A DNA stretch of 64,000 nt, taken from the NCBI RefSeq assembly GCF_000276665.1, contig NW_004955477.1, positions 5,780,179-5,844,178 of the forward strand, in the 5' to 3' direction. Of this stretch, positions 55,325 to 64,000 are shown piece after piece; positions within the stretch are counted from its first letter, which is position 1; the number at the start of each line of letters is the position of its first letter. The notes beneath the pieces were generated by a model. It made no database searches. It saw only the letters and a program-made list of their open reading frames with translations, and was not told the origin of the DNA. Origin of the DNA: Chinchilla lanigera. Taxonomy: Eukaryota; Chordata; Mammalia; Rodentia; Chinchillidae. The position numbers and the translations under genes were made by a program.

Positions 55325-58085
55325 AGAGTCCTGCCTTAAAATATTTTTTAATTTAATGGTCAGTATATTTTGTAAAAATTATGTTAATTTATTTCATAGT
55401 TGACATTAATATCCTTCCTAATTTCTCTGTATATATTTTGTTATTCTTTAAAGGTCACCTGCTATAAAGTTATTAAATCTTAAGCACCCTTTTTAGAAAT
55501 TGGAATAATGTATTAAGGTCAAATAATATCCCACAAAATATATGTACTGTATTTCTACTAATATCAGTAAATATCCTAATTCTTCGTTAGGTCCATGTCA
55601 TGTAATGTCACATGTTATGCATCTCTAAATCTTATAGTTCTTAATATGCCAAGTGTGCTTAAGCAAGACACTAAACATAAAATCCAAGAAAACAGCCAAG
55701 AACTAAGAAATCGGTTGAAAACTCAATTTCCACAACTGATTTCACAACCTAGAGCTGCAGTATTTTTTGAAAGCTAATGTAAATAGGGACTTTTGTAAAG
55801 TCCTCAGTTGCCGACATGTGATTTAACTTTACCTTTTAAGCGTTGAATACTTTCCATCCTGAGTCTAGGTCTAAGACACATGAAAGTGGTCAGAGAATAC
55901 CTAGTAATATTTCTGAAGGCTGTGTCTGTGCCATGTTGGTTAGATGAGAAGTGTCAGTGCCAGGCCATCCCAGTTTCACATGGCCTTGGGCACAACAAAA
56001 CCAGCCAGTAGAGCTGCCCATCTGTCCATGTGTCTCACTCAGACTCCAACCCACCACACTTTTCAGCCTCTCTCCCGTTCAGCCCCGGGTGCCTGTCCTG
56101 ACCTTGAACCAGACCTTCAGACTCAGTGTGAGATGACTTCATGTGCAGACATTCAAAGAAAGTGTCTTACACACACGCACAGTTGAGGAGCACACATTTG
56201 GGTAGAAACAGATAATTGTGCTGTAAATTTTCTGAGAAGCGTTTTGGTATTTAAAAACTTCGTGTAAAAAGCTAAGATTGTTTGTAAGAAAAGAAGTCTT
56301 AAAATCTAGATTTGTACAGTTTTTAAATATCCCACTTCTCAATGTTTAATAAAAGAGAAATAGAAATCCTTAATCTAAAGTCTAACTTATTTTTGGATGC
56401 TGAGGTTTTTGGCACTGGGTGATAATACCGATCCCAGTACCACAAAGGACGAGGGGAGGTGATGAGAAGTGAACATAAAAACTTTCCCTGTAATAACCAT
56501 TGTCTTTCTGTAGCTATTAGGTACCTAGTAGATGAGCACAATATTAAAAAAAGAAGACATCTGGTCTAACTTACTACAGGCATTGAACATGTGCAGTTTG
56601 GGTACTTTTTTTGCTTTTTATAGATATGTAAAAGTAAAAGGCCTTATTTGACATTTCACTGAGACCTGATCGTGCCCCCCTATTGCACTGTTTATCCCGT
56701 CTGTTCACAGTGTGTACAGGTGCGACCCCAGGGTCCGTTAGTGTCCTCACCAGGCTCCAGGTCATCGAGCTTCTGTCCCACCCTGCCGCCCTGAGCTCCA
56801 CACAGGGCGGGAGTTGGCATCCACCAGGAAAGGTGAACGCACACTCTGGCCGCTGCCATCGCTACTAGCTGCACCCTGGGCCCCCCGCTGCGGAGTGTAT
56901 CTCCCTCTGTGCAGTGAGAAGCAGGTGAAAGGGAAAATGGAAGGAGCGTTTCTGCGACCTGCCAGTTGTTTGCCATTTGTTTCCCTTGTTAAAATACCAA
57001 ACCCAAAGCCTTTCTTTGACTAAAGGAGAAGAGAGGAAAATATGTTTTTATTTAGCACCTGAAGCCCATTAGGATGAAGGTGACGTTAAACTGGTCATTT
57101 TTCGGAGTTCAAAGTTGAGGGGGGTGGAGTCACCCCAGTTTTAGGAGTTGGTAGTCAGAAGCCTTGAAGCCCTTCAATGGTTTTGTCTGGCATCTCTTGT
57201 ATCAAGAAGTGCCTTTCTAAGTAGATCTTTTCAGGCTGTTCTCAGGAAAGTGTTCTGTGTGTGTTTTCTCTGCCCTCATCCACTAGGAACATCCTAAGTA
57301 TTCACTGCAGAGGTTCTCCTTGTTCCCAAACTCATCCCATTCTGGAAACAAACAGAAGCTAGCATCGGGTGGATATATGGCACCTTCCTGAAGCAGGGAG
57401 GGTGGTCACTGCAGCCTCATGGCTTTGGCCAAGGCCAAGTTCAGGCAGTCCGTGTGCCTACAGAGCAGCTGTGTGCAGAGGGAATACTAACCAGAGGCCT
57501 TGGCACCTCCTCTGTGCCCTTGGCACGTTCTCTTCTTCCTTCAGTCAAAGAAAGTCGAGTATATATAACAAAACCACCCAGCACTGGCAAGGACATGTCT
57601 CCTTTCACATTCCTCTGTTGCATGCAGTTGCATTCAAATGCCAAATAGTGATCAGAAGTTTACCATTCTGATCTGGATGCCCATCAGTCACTGTGTGACT
57701 TACTTTATCCCTTCTCTCCATGTGCTAGATGAATGAAGAATGCATACTGGTGTTTTCAAAGGTATTTTTATGTGTTTTTAAAAAACTTTTTAAAATGAAC
57801 CTGTTACCTGTGTTTCAGCATTTAGAGATTGTGCCCATGTTATTTTTTTAAATGTATGATTACTGATACAGTTCCCTTTGTTTGTTTAACTAAGCCATGC
57901 TTAATTTATGTGTAATCTTTATAATATATGTATGTATTACAGTTCCAACTGTCATATTTTTATTACATTTAAATTTTGATCTTGCTCTCATTATAATGCC
58001 AGTGAATGTTGCTGAATTCTTTGTATATGCAAATTGCAAGATCTAAAACATTCTGATCCAAGGATAAATCTTTACTTTGACTACC
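55325..58085 (+). other. PTPRE: PTPRE 3' UTR (end inferred)
   Basis: About 2.76 kb after the stop has no SINE until 58,168 and has the AT-rich texture of a long 3' UTR. AATAAA at 56,348 is a possible proximal poly(A) signal. The distal end near 58.08 kb is inferred from a GATAAA variant at about 58,063 and the following TG-rich stretch. Two perfect Pumilio-type TGTANATA sites are present (55,428 and 55,778). The 3' limit is uncertain. Confidence 0.55.
56348..56353 (+). promoter_or_regulatory. PTPRE: Candidate proximal polyadenylation signal AATAAA
   Basis: AATAAA lies about 1.0 kb after the stop codon, followed within 60 bp by a T/G-rich stretch (TTATTTTTGG ... GAGGTTTTTGG). Use would give a shorter 3' UTR. 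Confidence 0.45.
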
Positions 58086-58167
58086 AGCCTGTGTCTCTTC
58101 TTTTTTTTTCACATTTTCTTATTTCATTACTGTACCTTAAATCCTTTTAGACAAGACATGCATTAGT

Positions 58168-58262
58168 GGGCTGCAAGTGTTCTTCAGTGGTAGAGCAATT
58201 ACCTAACATGCATGAGGCTCTAGCTTTGATCCCTAGTGCTACAAAAAAGAGGGAAAAAAAAG
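58168..58262 (+). mobile_element. ID SINE
   Basis: GGGCTGCAAGTGTTCTTCAG, TGGTAGAGCAATTACCTAAC, AGCTTTGATCCCTAGTGCTA and an A-rich tail. It marks sequence outside the inferred 3' UTR. Confidence 0.8.
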
Positions 58263-59389
58263 ATATGCATTAGAAAGTAAGAACTCACTGACTTACATAG
58301 ATAATGTATTTTAGGACTTTTAAAGCTTAGCTCCAACCTGGCACAGAAATATCCCCTGAGCAAAAGTGGACCATATGGCCTGAGGTAGGCCCAGCTCTCA
58401 GTTGGCCTGCAGAAGGCAGAACGTCTGAAGCACTTGCAAGGAGTCCTTATTCCTCCCAGAATCCAGCAGGACTGTGAGTTTGGGCAGTTGTGTCCCAGAG
58501 TTTTTGAGGAAGATGGCAGCATGTTTTGAGGGTTACAGGCAGGTGAAATCAGAAAATCTTTCCAATAGTGCTTTCTTCAAAACCCCCAAACCCCTTTAGC
58601 TGCTTTTGCCAGCCCTCCCCCAGGCACATCCTTAGGTCTCTGATAATAATCACATCTATTTACCTCTGTTCCATCTTTTTCCTTCCCTTCCCAACCCCAC
58701 CGTACTACCATCCCTTCTTTCAGATGTCCTAGGCCCAATGTGGAATTTAAACAGATCTTTCTTATTATTTGTTGTATTGATTTAATCAGTTGAGTAATCC
58801 CTGTTTTATTTGCTAACAAATGATTTCAGCACCTTTTATTTCTCTCTCTCAAAACCTCACTTGGTATGAAATAATATTTGCTGTTGTGAACTGTTTGGCT
58901 ACTGCTTTTCTTAGTCTGTAGATTCATCTCCCTTCTTAGACAAGCGGGCCTCCCCAACCCTGGATTTAGTCCAGGCCTTTCTTCTAAGTGAGCAGAACTG
59001 GACATCTAAAGTGCAGACACATGTTGAGACCACAGGGAGGGAAGAGGGACTGTAGGAAGTCACTGACTGGGCCTCCACCAAGGGCCCATTGCCCCAACCA
59101 GCACCACCGGAGTTCACTGCAATGGGACAATCATCAGGCCAGTCCAAAAGGAGGCCCCTATCCAGTGGAAATTCCCAATAGGATGCTGGTGCAGAGATAT
59201 CTCAGGGTGAACAGGGAGGCTAGTGCTGGCACCAACTAGGGTTGCTTCTCAGAGGGTTCATGTGGCACTTCCAGCTATTGGAGATTTCATGGAATACAGA
59301 ATTAAAGCCTTAGCCCTGCATCTAAACTCCACACTTGAGCAGAGCCTGGCAGTCAAGGGGATAGCCACCTCTAACCTGAGTGGAAGCCC

Positions 59390-59834
59390 TTATTATAGGG
59401 GAGTTGTGCCCCCCCTAAATTTATGTGCTGAAGTCATTACCCCACTACTTCAGAATGTAGTCATATATGGAGATAACATTGCCGCAGATGTTGTAGATTG
59501 AAATGCGGTCGTGCTGAAGTGAAAGGGTCTTAATCCAGCATGACCTTTTCCTTTGACAAGGGGAAATTTGGACACAGGGGTGCACAGACAGAAAACATGG
59601 TGAAAGGAAGGCAGAGGGAGGACTGATGCTTCTACAAACCCAGGAATCCCCAGGGCTGCCAGAAACAGGGCATGGGCCTTGAACAGAGTCTCCTTCCTAG
59701 CTCTTGAGGGAAAGAGCTCTGCCCACACCTGTTTTCAGACTTCTGTCCTCCACAGCTGAGAGAGATTAAGATTCTGCTGCCCAAGGCACCCACTTTGTGA
59801 CACCTTGTTACTATGGGCCCTGGCAAACTAACAC
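59390..59834 (+). mobile_element. MLT1-type solo LTR
   Basis: GTTGTGCCCCCCCTAAATTT, ATGTGCTGAAGTCATTACCC, TTAATCCAGCATGACCTTTT, AAATTTGGACACAGGGGTGC, TTCTGTCCTCCACAGCTGAG and CACTTTGTGACACCTTGTTA follow the MLT1 LTR from end to end. No internal retroviral sequence. Confidence 0.8.
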
Positions 59835-61145
59835 ATCTCGTACAAACAGCCTGCATCTCTGTTTTAGCTAGGGTTTGTCCAAAGGCAGAGCCTGGAAAGA
59901 GGACATGAGAGCAGGTGGTTTAACTGAGAGGACATCCCAGATGGCAGGACTAGGGACAACAACCACTAGGAGGGGCACGACTAAGACCACTGTTGGGGTC
60001 TCAACAGCCAAGACACCCAAGGGTCCCCTAAAACCATCTGGTTGAAGGGCAGGTTGCTGCAGTACTGACCCGAAGTTCCTGTGCCTTCCAACCTTCCGGG
60101 TCCAAGGTTGTCACCAGGAGCATTGGCTCCCTGGTACATATGTACCACACTTGCCTCCCTCTGGGCCTGCTGTCCATGAACTCAGAAGGGTGCAAGGGAT
60201 GGGACAGGAAACAACCAAAGCTGAGGGCACCAGGCTCCCAACCTTGACCTGTAACTGCTCACACTGGACATGCAGCTGTGTCAGTGGGGAACAATGTGGG
60301 CTCTGGGGGTCTTTGCGCTATCTGATGGAGTGGGGCAGGGCAGGGTGGGGCACTTCACGATGATGGACAGCCAGGCTGAACCAAGGAGGGGAAGAGTGAT
60401 GGCTTACCCTGCCACCTCTTCATCCATGGCACACCAACCAGCTCTCCCTTATCTCAGAGGATGAAGCAACACCAGAAATACAGGTGCATGTGTTAGTCAC
60501 AAAAGTTCAAATCAAACAGAGATATACAAAAGGAATATACCATGTATGAACCTGGCCCTATGCAGAACTCCTCACTCTTCTCAATCCACTGATTATTTTG
60601 GGGCCCATCCCCAAAACACAACTCTCTGCAAGTTTAAAATTTAGTTACAAAACACATCCACAATTTGCTTTTTGTAAGAATAAGTCAGACTCCTGGTATC
60701 AACAAATCCAGGGTTACACCTGCCTAAAATACTTTATATTCTGCTAAAAAAGCAAAATCACTACCAGTCATTCCTTGTAAGATACCACTGCTTTTAAGAT
60801 TCCTCTTGATGTTACAGAGGCTCATATTTGACATTTTACATCCTAGAAGTCACTAAATGTGCTGCCTATGAGCAATTCTGAGAATTGCACCCTTTGTTCA
60901 ATATCCCATCTTAAAACCTGGCCAAGTCTGCACTTATATAGTTTCCTCCTTCTGGGTGATGGTATTCAAAGTATAAACAAGAAAGTCCATGTATTAGTCA
61001 CTTCTTCAGTAATGGACATTACCTTATTTCCTACTATGCAACTTCATAATTCAATTTTATGGTGAAAACATTAGCACATACATATGTACTCATATACATG
61101 TTTGTTCACATGTGCAAACGACTCCTTTCAGTGGTTTCCTAAAAA

Positions 61146-61337
61146 CACTTTCCAGTTGCCAGGTGTAGCAGTGCACGCCTGTAATCCCAGCACTCAGGAG
61201 GCTGAGGCAGAAGGATTGTTGCGAGTTCGAGGCCAGCCTGGGTTACAAGGTGAGCTCAAGGCCAGCCTGAACTGCGTAGCGAGACCCTGTCTCAAAAAAA
61301 AAAAAAAAAAAAAACAAAAAAACAAAGCACTTTCCAG
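61146..61337 (+). mobile_element. B1 SINE with internal duplication
   Basis: CACTTTCCAG flanks the element. The body runs GCCAGGTGTAGCAGTGCACG to AGCGAGACCCTGTCTCAAAA and contains two copies of AAGG/GAGGCCAGCCTG (GAGGCCAGCCTGGGTTACAA and AAGGCCAGCCTGAACTGCGT), the B1 internal duplication. A long A tail follows. Confidence 0.92.
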
Positions 61338-61789
61338 GTCAAAAGGCATATTCATTTTAAGTAGAATATCTTTGGGGGGGTGTCAGGGGACTTCCACTGG
61401 AATGGAGTCCCAAACTGACTTAAACTCCCCAGTTTTATTGAGAAACAAACAAAGGCATTGTGTTCTGCTCTACATGGGTTCATACTTTACATTAAAAAAG
61501 CATGGCGAAAATTATGCCGAATTGTTAACTTTACCATATTATTCCCAGGACATTTTTCCTTGTTTCTCCAGCAAGCCTTGCCTCTGCCTCCCCTCATCTT
61601 CAAAATGTTCCAGCTCCTCAGGGTCAGCAGTCTTCTGCACTCTAAGTCAGCTCAAGCAGGTGTTAACCTGTTGGGTGCTGCAAGGAATGCTGCACACTAG
61701 TATCTTCCTAGGAGCAGGCCAGAAAGGAGCTAAACACCCACAACCTAAAATACTTTTCTACCTTTTAAGCAATGCATCCTTATAATGAT

Positions 61790-62035
61790 TTAGATCTGGA
61801 ATATCCCCACAGATTTCATGGGTTCAGAGATGAGGTTTTTGATTGAGGAACTTGATTGGATCATGGGGGCACTATACTCATCAATGGATTAATCCACAGA
61901 TGAGATCAGAGCTATGTGTGCTATTGCAGCTGGTGCCTGTGGAAGAGGTAGGTCACTGAGGGTGTGACCTAGAAAGATATATCTCCCTTTGCAGCTCCTC
62001 ACTTCTTTCTTTGCTTCCCAAGTCAGACAATCTCC
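61790..62035 (+). mobile_element. MaLR-like LTR fragment
   Basis: GGAATATCCCCACAGATTTC, GAACTTGATTGGATCATGGG, CATCAATGGATTAATCCACA and GGAAGAGGTAGGTCACTGAG are in the order of a MaLR-type LTR 5' part. It may be of the same family as 8,772-9,146. Confidence 0.5.
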
Positions 62036-62240
62036 ATATTGGCATACAAGGAAGAACCACTGATGGTAACAATTATGTCACTTTGGCTAGAGTAGTACAA
62101 TCAGTAATAACAAAAGCATCAAGCACAGTGTAGAAAATGACAAACTGTGATAATTGTTCATTTTCCACCTTTAATCATAGGTACAAGATTTATGGTTATA
62201 TAACAAAATCTAAGGCAAATCAGAAAATTATATACAGTAA

Positions 62241-62560
62241 ATATCCACTCAGTTGGGAGAGAAAATTTAAAAGGGATAAGAGGAAAAAATAGAGAAATAA
62301 AAGGCAAGAGAAAGGTTAGAAGCAAAAAGGTTTAAGGAAAAAGGAAGATTACCCAAGGTTTGGGAAACTGGTGAAGAAGACAAGAATGAAAGAGAAGAAG
62401 AAAAAAAACACAAGGACAAAAAAAACCGTAAAAACAATGTTCACACTCATGAAAACACAAAAACAAATATTTAAGAAAAAAAACCCAAGTAAACAAAAAC
62501 AAGCAGAAAAACCAAACACAAAGAAAAAAAGAGAGATTACTTTGTGATTTCAAGCCTGTG
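62241..62560. repeat. A/purine-rich low-complexity tract
   Basis: Mostly A with G and occasional C (GAAGAAGAAAAAAAACACAA type) for about 320 bp. It is not a simple repeat and has no recognised SINE tail; its origin is unclear. Confidence 0.6.
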
Positions 62561-63800
62561 GTTATTCTAGAATCTACAGTTTTGTGGTAGTATCCAGTGC
62601 AGGACATGGCTCTGCTGTCACTAGTAGACAAAGAAGGCAGACAGAGCCCAGATCCATGCTGGGTGATCCCAGCAAGTAGGCAGTTGGATTAGGGTAGGGT
62701 GCTGATTCTGGTGCTTTCAACTCCACACAAGTTCAGGCTGATTCTGACCTCTGGTTGTGGGATTAGGGCCTGAGTTTTTCAGCCTACAACGCTCTGAGTG
62801 TCTCTTGTTGGTTTGACCATAGTTCCCTGACTCTAGATGTCTCCCACAGCTGTCACTGGGATTTCAACTGGAAGCCCCAAAATGAGACCAACCCACAGCT
62901 GCTCTGAATGCCAGGTTCAGATGGCCCCTCTCTAAAATGATGTCTAGCCAGCACCCTCTACAGGGGACACTGCAGTCACCTGGACTGGAGTCACTCACCA
63001 GCTATAGTACCCATCATTCACTGCTCCATTCCACTGGTGTGTTTCTCTCTGGGAACCTCTGGAATCACCTGCTTTTGCTGTGTCTCCAGAGATTCAATCC
63101 TCTTCTCTCATACCCCAAATCTGGGAACTGAGGAGAAAGTGCTGATTTCTCCCTCTTTTTTTTCTGCGTTGGGGTCTGTCTCGTCACTTTCTCTATGGGC
63201 TCCAATTTTCCCTTCAGATCCTTCCTGGGTCCCAGTGATCCTCTTCCCTGTTTCTTTCCAAGTTGTTATTTTCCAGTGTCTGGATTTTGAATCTTGGAGA
63301 AGTTGATTTGTTGCTGCTTACCACTCCACCATCTTCCTGGAAATCCCTCTGTAGAGATTTGCCAGTTCTGGAAAGGTATGGAGTGCTTTCCAGACCTCAG
63401 ATTAATTTTATAGGTGATAAAGGAACACCTGCCCTGACCCCAGGTAGACAGGTAAGATGAATTAGGACAGATTTTAGGGCACTTTGGATCTATGGGAGAG
63501 GCCAATATGGCCACACCAGTGACTCTGTAGTGAGTCTCTCAGTCACCCAAATGGGAAAGTGCAGCCAATATGGTTTCGGCTTGTTTGTTCTGTGAGTGAC
63601 ACCAACAACTCAATCTGGATGTCCCTTTGGAGTCCCACTAGAGAGCCACAGGGAGCAAGCATCCACTTACCCTGAATTCAGGGTTGAAAATCATAGGTTT
63701 GGGACATGTCAATCTGAGATAGGTTGGCTGATTTTGCTCTTGCCAAGCAACAGAAGACTTAATCAATTCAGAAGTTCATTCCTAGGAAGTCATAGTGGGT

Positions 63801-63816
63801 ACAGCAGGGGGCAGTG
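63801..63816 (+). promoter_or_regulatory. CTCF-like motif, opposite orientation
   Basis: ACAGCAGGGGGCAGTG fits the CTCF core in forward orientation, opposite to the copies inside the gene. Confidence 0.35.
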
Positions 63817-64000
63817 TTTCATATGACTAGCTTATGGGCACATTAGTTCCTTTTTGAAGAGCAAATGAATGAAATCCTCACTGACAAATGGCTGAGAATT
63901 GTGTGCGGGCATGGTTCTTGTTGCTGGAGATATAGGAGGGGAGACAGTGACTGTGCCCTGGAGATGTTCAGGGTCTGGAAGTATCTGCACAGCATTGGCA

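Larger units (their letters stand above)
58086..64000. other. Intergenic region downstream of PTPRE
   Basis: This region holds an ID SINE (58.17 kb), an MLT1-like LTR (59.39 kb), a B1 (61.16 kb), a MaLR-like LTR piece (61.79 kb), a purine-rich tract (62.24-62.56 kb) and a CTCF-like motif (63.80 kb). In human the next gene is MKI67 in the opposite orientation about 10 kb on; none of its coding sequence is recognised here. The longest open frame (61,084-61,785) runs through the B1 and its poly(A) and is not a gene. Confidence 0.7.

Noticed and set aside
61084..61785. 233-codon open frame, the longest in the window
   Set aside because: It runs through a B1 SINE and its poly(A) (a poly-lysine stretch) and resembles no protein.
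58086..64000. MKI67 coding or 3' sequence downstream of PTPRE
   Set aside because: In human it is the next gene, but no recognisable MKI67 sequence is present; it probably lies beyond the window.

Overview
The window is mammalian nuclear DNA, most likely from a rodent outside the mouse/rat family. The evidence is many tRNA-derived ID SINEs, 7SL-derived B1 SINEs (one with the internal duplication) and B1-ID dimeric SINEs, on a background of old MIR, L2, L1M, MaLR/MLT1 and MER5-like fragments. The young ID copies end in a CCGGTACCGG-type motif and have perfect target-site duplications. A beaver-like lineage is only a guess; the species cannot be settled by reading alone.

The window holds one protein-coding gene on the + strand: PTPRE, receptor-type protein tyrosine phosphatase epsilon. 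Its 5' noncoding first exon(s) lie upstream of base 1. Bases 1-15,900 are 5' intron. Nineteen coding exons run from the signal-peptide ATG at 15,908 to the TGA at 55,322-55,324. All introns are GT-AG, all phases agree, and the spliced frame has 2,106 nt (701 residues plus stop). The protein has a signal peptide, a short N-glycosylated ectodomain, one leucine-rich membrane span, an active membrane-proximal phosphatase domain D1 (Cys336, Asp304, Arg342), a degenerate D2 (Cys631 kept, WPD changed to WPE) and a C-terminal tyrosine (Tyr697).

A separate 35-nt coding start at 22,443-22,477 ([12 protein letters not shown] once joined) lies between the membrane-span exon and the next shared exon. It matches the known first exon of cytoplasmic PTP epsilon, giving a 642-residue protein with no signal or membrane span. 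The locus can therefore place the same catalytic domains at the membrane or in the cytosol through an internal promoter. The 3' UTR runs from 55,325 to about 58.08 kb. From there to 64,000 is intergenic sequence with LTR remnants, one B1 and one ID; no second gene is recognised.

No new gene system, CRISPR array, operon or active mobile-element gene is visible. The points most worth a second look are the cytoplasmic start exon, the exon-by-exon D1/D2 symmetry (37+98 nt in D1 equals 135 nt in D2), two tandem AG acceptors, an insertion made only of poly(A), an ID SINE that carried flanking sequence with it, a palindromic MITE-like element, and a set of CTCF-like motifs.
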